From positions 28,065,045 through 28,129,044 of the forward strand of contig OW203990.1 of assembly GCA_934047225.1 (NCBI GenBank): a DNA stretch of 64,000 bases, in the 5' to 3' direction. Source of the stretch: Ypsolopha sequella. Its lineage: Eukaryota > Arthropoda > Insecta > Lepidoptera > Ypsolophidae. Each line of letters opens with the position of its first letter. Within the stretch, counting starts at the first letter, position 1. Shown piece by piece: positions 11,474 through 22,948 of the stretch. The position numbers and the translations under genes are program-made. The notes under the pieces were generated by a model that was given only the letters and a program-made list of their open reading frames with translations, was not told the DNA's origin and did no database searches.

Positions 11474-11636
11474 TTGGTCTGAATGCAAAACCACACTGCT
11501 CAAGGCCAACCGCAATTCGGTCTGAATGAGAAGACACAATGAATGTTTCGAACTTTGTATCGGTTGTTTATTTGGTCCTCAACATCCGTGTCAGGCAGGC
11601 TCGTAGACAGGGGGGGTTTGGGTATTCTACCCCCCC

Positions 11637-12073
11637 TTAACCCGGCGACGACGTGGTGCAGAATCGCACGCCGAGGATGAGGAGGGTCATTATGACCCTA
11701 TATTTCATTTTCAATTGTTACATGTTCTTTATATTATTTTAGGGTTTGCCATAAAAAAAACACATTTTAGGGTACTGATCTTAAAGTTTTATTTGTTTTA
11801 CTAAATGCCTACAACATAATCAACTTTGGCAGAACTCAACGTTTTAAACTAAATCATGTATAATATAGGGTCATATTTACCTTTTTCTGCGTCTGCATGC
11901 ATGTAGCTCTCTTCTCAGTCGCCGGCCAACTGAAGAACGGTGTGCGGCAGGCAGGAGCATCGTTAGCGACAGCTATCGAGACAACCAATAATATACAACC
12001 ACGTGACAATAAACTGCAAGCTTTTGAAAATGAGCAGGGTAATATTGACCCCTCCTCATCCTCGCCGGGTTAA
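11637..12073. mobile_element. piggyBac-type MITE with CCCGGCGA termini
   Basis: TTAA occurs at both ends (11637-11640 and 12070-12073), immediately bordered by inverted CCCGGCGA / TCGCCGGG. Subterminal GAGGATGAGGAGGGTC-like sequence is inverted at the other end. TTAA targets and CCC termini are the signature of piggyBac elements. No transposase remains in 437 bp. Confidence 0.75.
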
Positions 12074-13324
12074 ATCTATGAACTTCAAATATCAAAAACA
12101 ATTTTACATATTGTACATTAGTTTGATGTAACATTTATCCCATCAAAAACATTCCTGTAAAAATTATGCCAAGTCTTGTAACACTTTCGCCGTAAAAATT
12201 TTAGAGATCTCGAGAAGAGCCATGTCAGCCATTCTACCTTTTATTATTTATTCATTATTATTTGACAGTTGTCTAAAAGCTAAACAGGAAAAATTAAGAT
12301 TCATTATTTGATTAATGTATCGACTTCATTTCATTACCATCGATTTTTCTAGTGAGCTAAGTTAATCGATTAATTGATTTATCTAGTCTTTGGTAAATCC
12401 TTTAGTTCCTGTGGCTATGGTTGATGGCCCTATCTTCTCTTTTGTAAAACTAAATGTGATTGGTCCAAAAGCTTAATGAACTTCATGAGTTGGTCATTTA
12501 GTTCGGGCATTGAATTTTGAAGTTTTAATAAAATTATATGTCAGATAATGTTGACAACTTCCTGTAGTAGATAAGTATAAGTTATTTAATTTACTTGTTT
12601 ATAGATGCTTAAATGATTCTTGCAGTTACTACACAACCAAGCCAACCAGACAAATGGGCCAACCATTTCTATTAAACATGATTTTAAAGTTCTCATCATT
12701 CGTTTAGTTGGCCTGGTTGCGTTGTAAGTTCATGTAAGTTGCACATTTATGCCGAAAAAAAATATTAATTCATAATTTTAGAATTTTCCCTTTATTTTCT
12801 TCCTAAATACTAACCATATCCCAAATTTCAAGTTTGTTGGTCTACTAGAAGTACCTTGGAATTTTGATGATCGGTGAGTGAGTGTATAGGCCCCATAAGT
12901 CCTCGGTTTTTTTCAAGTTAAGAGATTAAATGCATTAATTACAGTTAATGAATTAATATGTTTAAAAGCAAATACAGAATGGCACTGAGGCACGTAATCC
13001 ATTGAAAGATCCTGCTCAAGCCCAGGGCTTGAATTCAAATCTTTAGTTGTTAAGGAAAGAATGTCAGTAAAGAATTGTTCAAAGGCATTCGCAACTTCTT
13101 TATCTCCTGTATCGACTTCATAGTTAATACTTAACTTTAATTCGTTATCCATCACGTTTCTTACTTTTCCTAGTTTCAGTATTCATGGTGGTCCATACTG
13201 TTTTTACTTTATTATCAAATATTTATTATAATTTTGTGTGTTTTGATGTACCAGCTCTAATACAGGTGGCTTTCCCGTTGTCTTTAATCCTAAATTTTTT
13301 TTTTACAATTTTGGTAGTACTTGG
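12074..13324. other. AT-rich DNA with a small inverted repeat
   Basis: ACAACCAAGCCAACCAG near 12645 is loosely inverted at GTTGGCCTGGTTGCGTTG near 12710, probably a decayed foldback. An 80-codon antisense frame at 12913-13155 has no recognisable motif and I do not call it. Confidence 0.4.
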
Positions 13325-13439
13325 TACAGTGGAGACCACATCAAGCCATACACTTGCAGTACGACATTAGCCCCTACAGAGAAGAATATAAGATAGGTAC
13401 AAAGTCCAATGTGTCTTAGTTGATGCGGTCTCCACTGTA
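13325..13439. mobile_element. Small foldback element
   Basis: TACAGTGGAGACCACATCAA (from 13325) is inverted as TTGATGCGGTCTCCACTGTA (to 13439). At 115 bp it is a minimal MITE; related half-ends appear near 45505-45550. Confidence 0.6.
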
Positions 13440-13503
13440 CTAACCGTTTCAATAGGGACAAAATTATGAAAACATATAGTTACATCAACAGTTGGTATAC
13501 GGA

Positions 13504-14094
13504 CCCTGCGTTCCGAAATAGAATTATTTCGCTAAAATCGATTACGAATGAATGGGGTGAATGGCTAATAATCCATGAGTGAAGCAAATGCGTTCATTCA
13601 TTCGTATGACTTTCGTGGCTCATGCGACGGAGGTGAGGCGATGTGAGCGTTGAACGGAATGGAATGTCAAAAATTGTTTTCGCTCCATTATTTCAGCAGT
13701 TCAGATCAGACAAACCATGGTATATGTTTTATTCTGCCATGAGAGAAACAAATGAAAAGTCGTGTGGAACTCTTCGTCGAAAAGGAAGAATTTACATATA
13801 TATATATATATATTTTCGTCGCTATCTGAGTCGACGTTGAAGAACAGTGCTACAAACTCTTCTTGTTCCATCACGAATCACGGCACTTTGACGAAATAAA
13901 ATGAAATAATCGTATTATATTCTGTGGTAAGAGGTTATGGTTAAGATGTATCTTTTTTAATGCGGTCCGAATCATAAGCTATCTTTCACATCGTTTGCTA
14001 GCTCACAAATTACGGACCAGTCATCGCTCACACTTTAATTCATTCATAGCTTTTATCGATGTAATTCTATTTCGGACCGCACGGTTAGTGAGCT
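13504..14094. mobile_element. MITE family with GCGTTCCGAAATAGAATTA ends
   Basis: The left end CCCTGCGTTCCGAAATAGAA and the right end TAATTCTATTTCGGACCGCA are imperfect inverted repeats of about 25 bp. Inside are a TA microsatellite (13794-13811) and no credible ORF. The copy at 11376 is a shortened form. Confidence 0.55.
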
Positions 14095-15768
14095 GTGAGA
14101 CCTATCTATAACTATGTACCTCACTATCAGTAACTAATAACTAAATATTCCACATAGTATTAAAAGGCGCTTTATCTTTGATGCGTGCTAGGCATGCAAA
14201 TTGACAACAAGTTTGACAGACAAGTTGTTTCGTCTAGTAGCCTTAACCTTGTTAAGGTCGTGGTACTTATATAATATAATGAATGAGTATCAATGAGGAA
14301 CAGTTACATAATTTCATTTTGTTTACTTGCGACTATATGTTTTGTGCAAAAAACAAAATTTTGTTTATTTATTTTGGTATAAGAAGCATTTATGTATACG
14401 CCATTGATTTATCTTTCCGTTTTATACAAGGCCATCCATAGGAAACTACTGGCGTATATTTTGGAATGCCGTTATACACAATTTTGATAACAAAATATAC
14501 ACGAATTTTGCGTACAAATCGCGTATAGTTTGGAATGAACGAGGTCGATGAAAGGATTCCAAACTCTATAGGCCCGTTACACCTGATCTCGGGCTTACCT
14601 TTATTTCCGTTTACTTCCACTTTTTGTCCACTACAGGCGGACATCGGGTAAAAATAGCTATGTTATAGTTTCATTGTGCCTCTTACTTATACTCTTAAGG
14701 GTCTCCACAATGCTAAACATCAGTTTTGTATTGGATTCAGTTCCGTCAATGTAGAAGATAAAAATTTGAAAATATATGGCGTGTTTTATGACTCAAGGCA
14801 ATTATTAATTAGACTTTATAAATAAACATACTTTTAATTTTCCATTTATTACATAACTTTTAAAAAAGCATGAATTTCACGAAAAAAGCGATTCAGTTTC
14901 CATGTTTCAAAACCGATTGAAACGAAACCAATACACGCAGATACTAACGAGAAAAAACCATCTTTATTACATAAAGGAATTATGATGAAAGTCCTAATGT
15001 AGCCCTGATTTCAAAATAACTGAAGTTTTGCGTGCGCGGCATTTGATTAGAGCAGGATAGAGAGTTAAAAAAGAAACGCGTTAGAGCAGGACTGAATTTT
15101 AGCATTGTGCAGCCCCTTAATTAATATAGGTAGCTGTTTTGCTGTCACGATATTATGTCTACTAATAAATAGAAAAACAACAATGCATTGTTTATTCAAA
15201 TCCATATTTGATGCAACTCGTTCGTTACCCATGTCCGCCAGAGGGCTCAACCAGTGAATTTTCCTTGCCTTTGTGCCCACTAGTGGACATGGCAACTGTT
15301 TTTTCCCGGGAACGGCAACGGGAAATGGGTAGGTTCGCCTTAACCCCTTAGCGTAGGTAGTCGAATCATACTTTTTTAGCAGACCATTCGAATTTGGGCT
15401 TTTTTAATCGGTCTTGATGAGTGTTTTTGTAAAACATGGTGACCAGGGTCTGATGATGGGACTGGAAGGTTGACACGGGAACTACTCAACGGACAAAGAC
15501 GTCTGTGCAACACTTGTATTCCAAACTTTACGAGATTAGTTTAAAACCCTTGTGTACTGGCCTTGTATAAAACAAAAAGACGCCATTGATTGAGTTTTTG
15601 GTAAACCCACAAAACATATTTGTGTTGAATTTAAAAATGCTTGATAAATAAATTAATATTTTTGGTTTGTTGTTGCATCTACAATTGTGCATGGTTTTGT
15701 TGGACATTTTAGAAGATTTTCTAATACAATTTTCTAATACAAATATTTTGAATATTATAAAAAATATA
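14095..15768. other. Unassigned DNA with an old shared repeat
   Basis: Sequence around 14998-15115 (ATGTAGCC, GCGTGCG, GCAGGAC, TTAG) resembles 18930-19035, pointing to a dispersed repeat of unknown class. An 84-codon antisense frame at 14390-14644 has no recognised domain. Confidence 0.35.
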
Positions 15769-16097
15769 TATCGTCACGACATGAATCCCCGAGAGGGTAT
15801 CAAAGGTGTTCCGAGTGTGAATTGTGAAATGCAAGTCACAGTCCACAATCGGTGCACCCGCGTTTCACCGACGATTATTACGTCCCAACGCGATGAGTGG
15901 TGAACCCTATCACCGTTCTTCGGGCAAAAATACACGCTTTTTAGGGCATGCAGGTTTCCTTACTTCCTTCACCGTTCAGCAAGTAGTAAGTAAGAACAAA
16001 TAATATGTACATAACTCATTGGTGCATGCCCGACCGGGGATCGAACCTGGATCTCAACATTGAGAAGCACGCGTACTACCCCTGAGCTACTGCTGCT
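15769..16097 (-). mobile_element. tRNA-derived SINE
   Basis: Inverse orientation. B box GGTTCGATCCCC lies at 16047-16036, A-box-like AGTAGCTCAGGGG near 16091-16079, body CATGCACCAATGAG, and a tail ending in the inverse of CGTCACGACATGAATCCCC at 15774. The same family is intact in plus orientation at 27420. Confidence 0.8.
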
Positions 16098-16189
16098 AAT
16101 TGTATTAGGTATAACTCAATGGTAGCGCCTGAGAAAAAATTCGTGACTCCCGCTGTGTACGGAACCCTAATATCTTAACTGCTATTTTT

Positions 16190-16715
16190 TTCAGTAATCT
16201 TTACCATATTACATCTTTATTACCATATTTTTAGGGTTCCGTACCTCAAAATGAAAAACAGAAACCTTATAGGATCACTTTGTTGTCCGTCGGTCAGTCT
16301 GTCAAGACCCTTTTACTCGGGCCCCGTTTGAGATATCAAGTCGAAACTGATACCTTCTACAGAACTCTACGGCCCCATGGTGCTGTAAAAAAATCAGGTT
16401 TCTAACTCGACGCGAAAAAAGTAATTGCACTTTACGATCAATTTAATACAAATTTGCTCACCATGAACTTGTTGACTTAGAAACTTAAAATTTCGTTTAT
16501 AGGTAGGTCTAGACATAGAAAAATAGGACCAACTTAATTAGACCCTTTAAATACAAAAAGTTTAATAGACCATACATGTAAAGTTAAGTTGGAGTTCCAT
16601 AATTGCAAGTGGAATTAATTACCATAATGTTTTTAGGGTTTGGTGCACGTATTGTGTGGTCGGAACCCTTTTGTGCGTGAGTCCGACTCCTACTTGGCCG
16701 GTTTTTTTCATATTT
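16190..16715 (-). mobile_element. Dispersed ACGGAACCCTAA-type repeat, inverted copy
   Basis: The inverse of the family terminus (TTAGGGTTCCGTACC) is at 16219 and the inverse of its head (GAGTCCGACTCCTACTTGGC) at 16680, with TTGTTGTCCGTCGGTCAG inside. Arrangement as in the copy at 1836. Confidence 0.65.
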
Positions 16716-16831
16716 TTCGGTCTTCTTGTTTCGGAGATAACGTGACAACGTTAAAAAAATACAATTTTTTTGAGGTTTTTTGTATGGACATCTCGCATTA
16801 TTTGCTGTGATAGAAGCAATAGTATAGTAAA

Positions 16832-17202
16832 TTTGTAGATATATTAATAATTTGCAATATTCCGCTAAACACTCTTACCATGCTATTCAAAATGCAGACT
16901 CAAGCACCGCCCGCCCTCCCGCATAAAACATGCACAAGCAAAGCAAGCAGTACGAGCACAAAATAAAGCAATCTTAAATAACAAGCAAGAAAACTTATCT
17001 ATTCTAATAGATTCTTATCTATAAGATAAGTTTTCTTGCTTGTTATTTAAGATTGCTTTATTTTGTGCTCGTACTGCTTGCTTTGCTTGTGCACGTTTTA
17101 TGCGGGAGGGCGGGCGGTGCTTGAGTCTGCATTTTGAATAGCATGGTAAGAGTGTTTAGCGGAATATTGCAAATTATTAATATATCTACAAATTTATGAT
17201 GG
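16832..17202. mobile_element. Head-to-head inverted duplication, ~170-bp arms
   Basis: The left arm (16832 to about 17010) reads AATATTCCGCTAAACACTC, then GACTCAAGCACCGCCCGCCC, then AACAAGCAAGAAAACTTATC. The right arm (about 17020-17202) is its near-perfect reverse complement. The same arm occurs singly at 29738-29898, so this copy is a palindromic derivative rather than the ancestral form. Confidence 0.85.
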
Positions 17203-17355
17203 ACTTCCGCAAAGTAACGCCTTTTTCAATAAATTCAATAGTATAGTATCAAGTATTGCGTGAAAATTTCAAACTGGCTACATAAATATCAAAACTTATA
17301 CTTGCGATTGCCGTCGGTACCTACTTGATGAAACGCAGTTATCAAGTTTTTTCAT
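17203..17355. other. Short spacer holding a shared repeat end
   Basis: GATGGACTTCCGCAAAGTAA and CGCCTTTTTCAATAAATT recur at 30017-30060, also just beyond that element, so they are part of the same repeat. Confidence 0.5.
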
Positions 17356-17805
17356 TTAAGGCGATTACCGTCGCCAAATTAGCAGCTCGATGTTTGTCTG
17401 TATGAATATCGACGGAAACGACATTGAAATAACGTTCAAATCAGTGCACAATGCGTGGTGGCTGTTACGACGCTCGCTGCGTCCTTGAAAGGGCAAAATA
17501 GGAGAAAATAATACTTTTCACATGGGCGTCATTGTTCGATTGAATAATTCTATGTTATATTTATAGCTATCAAGTTTATCTATTTATCAAAGCATAAATG
17601 AATTAAATCACCTAAGCCGCTTAGGAGCAGTAGGAAATTCAAGCCAAAAAACACCATTGAGTTGAAACAATTTTTCATATAGAAGTTTTGGTGGTACGAA
17701 AAAGAAAAATGTTGCATATGTTGTCCTAGAGTTGAAAATCCATAATATATTTTTTCAATATTTTTGGTTTGGCCATAAAAGGGGAGTAGGCTTTAGAAAT
17801 GTTTC
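17356..17805 (+). mobile_element. TTAA-flanked (piggyBac-like) non-autonomous element, truncated
   Basis: It starts TTAAGGCGATTACCGTCGCC at 17356 and follows the family (AGCTCGATGTTTGTC, TTACGACGCTCGCTGCGTCC, GGGGAGTAGGCTTTAGAAA) to about 17805, where the right terminus seen at 42394 is missing. Family copies: 34970, 41921, 49899, 50393, 61304. Confidence 0.7.
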
Positions 17806-19100
17806 CATCATCATACTGGTCGAGATTTCCCGAAGTGAGAATTCCCGGGAAATATGACGTATCTCAATCGACACGAAAAACAATGTTCTCGACTCGAGAA
17901 ATAGGAAAACTATTATATAAGTATATTAAAACTATTATAAAAGCTTTGCAAAACACGTACAGAATACTATATTATTAGTTAAAATTATTGTATAAAAATG
18001 GTTTTAAAAAGTCTGTAATAAATTCGGATGTTTGGATGTTCGGAATAAAACAAATTTAAACACTCAAAAGTTCAGTTATTTTGATATTGCTACATTTGTA
18101 CGTAGTTCCCTAAAACTATAGGTCATATCGGAAAACAGTGTTTTTTTTTAATCGGGTTCATTGATTCAATATTCAATAGTATGAATAAACGATGTGTTGC
18201 TATTGCTATGGATCTGAAATATGTTTTACAGTTGTTATACCTCTAATTGAATTTGATTTAGAGCTTTTCTTAAAACAAATGTTTTTATTATTCTTAAGTA
18301 ACTAAAAAAATTTACAGAAATTTTTTAATAATCTTATATTTCTTCTTTTAATGTAATAAGGTAGGTATTTATTTTGTTTACAAATTTTAATATTTACTTT
18401 ATCATTAAGGTCGGAATACCGAATTCTGTTTTTGCCCGACTTATTAGGGGTTCCATGGCCATAATAAAAGTAGCTAAGCTTCATTGATTTCATTTGATTG
18501 AAATTAAAAGATAGTAATCAAAATAATAGTACATTACGATACGAGAGCGATGAAACGTTTTCTGACGAGTGTGAGTTTGCGGCACGAGCCGAAGGCTATA
18601 AATAATAATAATAAAGATTATATATGTCTTTACAGCGAAATCCATTGCTTTTAAATACTCTATTATTAGAGTGCATTACAAACTAGAAATCAATCAGAAA
18701 CAAATTTTAAAAGCACAAATATTTTGAAACAGTTCCTCGGGCCAGGATTTATACCTGCGACCTCCTGGGTCTCGAAAATGAAATGAAAAAGAAAATGGGT
18801 CTCGAAACTGAGGAAAAACAGCTTTTTGGTCTGTTTTTTTGAGGATAGCGTTACGAAATTTTTCATTAATGTTTATTTTACAAACTTTTAATGTTGTGAC
18901 AGGAAATATTTTTATTTACAAGTCTTATGTAGCCGCAAATTCAAAATTACTGTAGTTTAGCGTGCGTAGATAGACAAATCAAAAACAAAAGCATTGGTAC
19001 AGGACGGAAGTTTAGCTCTATACTGGGCCTTAACCTAATATTTGTCAGGCGTCCAAATGCAGGTCAAATATTAACCGAATGGATAACGCGTCGGTGAATT
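17806..19100. other. AT-rich unassigned DNA
   Basis: No supported ORF. A stretch near 18735-18775 (CCAGGATTTATACCTGCGAC) resembles a decayed inverted SINE B box. Confidence 0.4.
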
Positions 19101-19190
19101 TATGAATATGCCACCGAGCTGCTCCAGAACTATGTACATGCCACCGGGCTACTCCAGAACTATGAATATGCCACCGGGCTACTCAAAAAT
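19101..19190 (+). repeat. Three in-frame 30-bp repeats
   Basis: Three copies of a 30-bp unit read without stop as ten-residue repeats close to YEYATGLLQN. The short frame (about 19098-19241) ends at a stop after ..VSIKILLN. Either a remnant of a repeat protein or chance; no start codon or family is recognisable. Confidence 0.45.
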
Positions 19191-19239
19191 TATGCGAGAA
19201 CGCAACAGGGATATGTCAGTATTAAGATACTGTTGAATT

Positions 19240-19771
19240 AAGACGTGACAATCCGACAAATATGCCAGAGATATTTGGCACATTAGTATGCCGCGTAGAA
19301 CCCGGAAGATAAATCAAGACACGCGCAACTCGTGCGCATGTTCAGTAAGTATCGCCTTGCGGTCACGACGGGCATCGCAGACTTGTCTAATCACAACGGG
19401 TTTTTTATACGAAGTAGTAAATAAATAGCATAGCAAATTAAAAACAGGATAACAAAAAGGCGTCTAATAAGGAACTTAATAAGTTGTTTTAACTGTTGTA
19501 CTGTAAACGACTACAAAAAAAAAACAAAAACATTTTGAACAAAACTTCAAGTTCGATCGAAATGTTGACTTATTAGTTCAGTAACGTTTTGTGTTGTGCG
19601 GTTTCCAATAATTTATAAAGGAACTCTAATAAACAAGGATTGCGTCATAGTCATTGTGTAGGGTAAAGTGAACAATTAGGTTTTAAGCTGTATTACAAAA
19701 AAAAAATAACTGAAGAAATAAACGTTATAATAATTGTTAAAAGTGATACTGTTTAAAAAAAAAAACTAACC
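19240..19771. other. Unassigned DNA
   Basis: Moderately GC-rich to about 19400 (GCGCATGTTCAGTAAGTATC), then AT-rich. No supported gene. Confidence 0.35.
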
Positions 19772-19918
19772 TTGGCTAAGTGCAAGTGGGACTCGCACAC
19801 GAAGGGTTCCGTACCATTATCTATAAAAACGGCAAAAAAAAAACATGTCTGTTGTATGGGAGCCCCCTTAAATATTTACTTTATTCTGTTTTTTAGTATT
19901 TGTTACATACATCTACTA

Positions 19919-20995
19919 AAAAAACTCGAAAACATGGGAATACGCGGAATACCTCTTGAACTTTTCACTGACTACTTGACAGATAGGTCACAAATGGTGA
20001 CGGTCGAGAAGTACCTAAGTTCCGAAGAAAGTGTCACATACGGAGTGCCACAGGGCAGCGTGCTTGGGCCGACATTGTTTCTGATCTATATTGATGGTCT
20101 GTGTCGCAAACAACTAAAACAAGCGCAAATTATAACCTTTGCAGATGACACCGTTATTGTCTTTACTTGTAAGACGTGGAGTAGGCTAAATAAGGTGTCT
20201 GAAGATGGTTTTGCAAAAGTTTATAGCTGGTTAAATGAAAATTTACTGACTCTTAATTTGGACAAAACTAAAGTACTAACCTTTAGCATTCGTGAACATA
20301 CTCAGCCCTCTGAGGACTTTTCTGTCAGAGTTCACTGTCACGGTTGTATAAATGCCTCTTCATGTAACTGTTATGTTCTATCCAATGCGTCTTCAGTTAA
20401 ATATCTTGGCGTCATCATTGACAGAAACCTCTCCTGGTCAGAACATATCGAGGCTCTAACAGGACGCGTGCGCAAACTTATCCATGTATTTAAAAACCTA
20501 AGGCACATTGGCGACTCTGCTGTGCTAAAGGGCGTTTACTACGCCTTTTGTCAATCAATAATAACGTACTGCTTGCCTGCTTGGGGTGGCACACACAAAT
20601 CCAAGATGTTGAAACTTGAAAGAGCTCAGAGGGCCGTTCTAAAAGTAATGAATTACAAGCCATATAAGTATCCAACTAAAGACCTTTATGATGAAAATTC
20701 GGTCCTAACAGTAAGACAACTTTTCATTAGAGATGCCATAACAAACCTACACAAAAATCCAACTAAGCTATCGGACAAAGATAGACGTTTAGATATTGTT
20801 TTTAAAACACCTCATTGCAAAACCACCTTTGCTCAAACCTTTAGTCGTTTTTTGGGACCCTTCCTATATAACAGACTAAGCGCATCTACGGAATTGCGAA
20901 AGCTATCTCTACAGTCTCTAAAGCAAACCCTAAATAACATACTAGGACGCTTAGATTATGCAAATACGGAAAAGTTATTAGAAATAATTAAATAA
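19919..20995 (+). pseudogene. LINE reverse transcriptase, 5'-truncated
   Basis: An open frame of 358 residues of true RT sequence. The core reads YGVPQGSVLGP (from 20039), LFLIYIDGL and the catalytic FADD (20138-20149), followed by NLDKTKVLTF and KYLGVIIDRNLSW, the order of RT palm and thumb motifs in jockey/CR1-type non-LTR elements. The upstream half of RT, the endonuclease and any first ORF are absent, so the copy cannot be active. The first 49 codons of the longer open frame (from 19772) come from the host repeat, not from the LINE. The intact frame up to the stop suggests fairly recent insertion. Confidence 0.9.
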
Positions 20996-21498
20996 GGGTA
21001 CTTACTATACCAGGATCAAATACAGTCTCAAATCACTTTACTTTCTCCAAACTACACAAAATACACACACACTCACACAACACTCAACTCATTTTACGTA
21101 TTTAGATGTCCTCAGCACACACAATATTTATATGCATATTTGTACTTATATATTATTATATATTCTTCCTTATAAATAAATGATTATGTACAAACTTGTT
21201 AATTACATATATATTAGGTTTATTTATTTATTTAAAATACTATGTACATTTAATGCAAACCAATTTAAGGTTATGAACGGCGAACTACATGACCGTCAAA
21301 CAGTTTTTTACTAGCACGGTGTGTAGTTTTCGACCCTGGATACCCGTAATCATTATGTGCATTAATGTCTAATATATTTAAGTATATTATTTAGGTTAGT
21401 AAATTAAATGTATATACATATAAGTAAGTTAAGATAGCCCTAAGTAATATAATAATGTAACGCACAAAAATACTACATTATGTACTTTCTGAAATAAA
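20996..21498 (+). mobile_element. LINE 3' untranslated region
   Basis: AT-rich sequence after the RT stop, running to GAAATAAATTCATTC, where the tetranucleotide tail begins. It belongs to the same insertion as the RT. Confidence 0.7.
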
Positions 21499-21570
21499 TT
21501 CATTCATTCATTCATTCATTCATTCATTCATTCATTCATTCATTCATTCATTCATTCATTCATTCATTCA
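21499..21570 (+). repeat. (ATTC)n LINE tail
   Basis: About 18 perfect tetranucleotide copies directly at the LINE 3' junction. A short tandem repeat instead of poly(A) is typical of several CR1-like and related non-LTR clades. Confidence 0.9.
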
Positions 21571-21690
21571 CATCATCTGTGAAAATTTTAACTGTCTATC
21601 ACGGTTCATGAGATACAGCTTGGTGACAGACGGACAGCGGAGTCTTAGTAATAGGGTCCCGTTGGTTACCCTTTGGGTACAGAACCCTAA

Positions 21691-22250
21691 AAACGGTCAT
21701 GTGCGAGTCAGACTCGCGTACCTGGGATTCCGTAATTCGACAGGTTTAGGATTTTTTTTTTTCGTAAATTTCTCAACAGCTATATATTTCCTGTAATCTT
21801 TACGTAATCATATATAACCATGATGTTTTTCATAATTTTTAGTCCACCAGTTTTGAAGATAAGGGGAGGGGTATTCATTTTTTGTGGTTTTTCAAGGATT
21901 TCTCGAAATTGATGGAAGTAAATATGAACACTCAGCTCTTTAATATCTACAATTTGATACCAATATTGTATTTTTATAAGACATAAGTACGAGTATGTTT
22001 TAGTTTTTTTAATACTTCATCTCAACTATTTTTAAATTGCTATGGTTTTCCTGTAATGGCCTGTTATGTATGTATGACCTATAATCGTCATTTTTTTATA
22101 TTTTTTACATACCTTTATATAATTTAATCTAAGTATTGTAGATATTAAAGAACAAATTATAAAAATATATACTTTAACAACATACAGGATGTTTAATGTC
22201 AAAATTTTGGATACTTCTCGTTTGATTTTCAAAAAGTTATTGATATCATT
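21691..22250 (+). mobile_element. Dispersed repeat related to the copy at 1836, diverged
   Basis: It starts CATGTGCGAGTCAGACTCGC and shares TCCACCAGTTTTGAAGATAA, GGATTTCTCGAAATTGATGG and later blocks with 1836-2530. It abuts the preceding repeat and loses similarity after about 22100. Confidence 0.6.
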
Positions 22251-22782
22251 TTACTGATTAGTTAACGTACTTTCGATATCAGTTTAAATTTTTTCGATAT
22301 CTGTAATAGTTACGGAATAATCGTCTGGTCACACTTAACGATTACAACCTGTATATTTATTTGCACTGATTTCGAGAAACTAAACCCACTAAAACGTATA
22401 TTTTGAGAGCGGGTCGCTATGAAAATTGGACCATCAGAAACACGCAGAAGGATCCCTGTCTAATTAATAATCTAATTTGTGTCAAATTTAATGGTGTTCC
22501 CTTAATTTATAATACTATGTTACTTAGAAGAAATTGATCCTTATAAGTTATGACTTATTAAGATTGAGTCCTTCGACCGGCATCATAAAAATTATGTTTT
22601 TTTTTTTTACATTTTACTGTTTCGAACCCCGATAAAAGTAGGTTATTTATCAAAAATCTTTGAATGAAGTATGATTTACTTTTAAAAATAAAGGGATGTT
22701 TTTCTTCAGTAAAATTTGCTATCATCAATATTTTGGTTACTTTCCCTCCAGCGACTGCCTTTCTTTTCCAGCATGTTCTGTG
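22251..22782. other. AT-rich unassigned DNA
   Basis: No gene or clear element. Several weakly open frames here and over the next MITE are products of composition. Confidence 0.4.
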
Positions 22783-22948
22783 CCGCGGGTCTACCGCGTA
22801 ATTCTGATTTGTATCAACTTCAAGCAAATGCATGGGAAATTCAACGCGTGCAAAAGAGATGGCATGTTAGGCGGGCGTCGTCGCACGCACGACAAATTTC
22901 AATCTCAAGTTGATGTTGATGAAAATCAGAATTACGCGGTAGACCCGC
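22783..22948. mobile_element. MITE with CGGGTCTACCGCGTAATTCT ends, copy 1
   Basis: Inverted termini CGGGTCTACCGCG / CGCGGTAGACCCG are flanked by CCG on both sides, a possible 3-bp target duplication. Inside are ATCAACTTCAAGCAAATGCA and GGCGTCGTCGCACGCACG. Copies at 26667, 28712 and 30208. Confidence 0.8.

Larger units (their letters stand above)
19772..21690 (+). mobile_element. ACGGAACCCTAA-type repeat split by a LINE insertion
   Basis: The head of the host repeat (GGCTAAGTGCAAGTGGGACT, GAAGGGTTCCGTACC) is at 19774-19910. Its continuation (CATCATCTGTGAAAATTTTA to GGTACAGAACCCTAA) is at 21570-21690. Between them sits the truncated LINE at about 19915-21570. Removing the LINE restores the usual order of this repeat. 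Confidence 0.75.
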
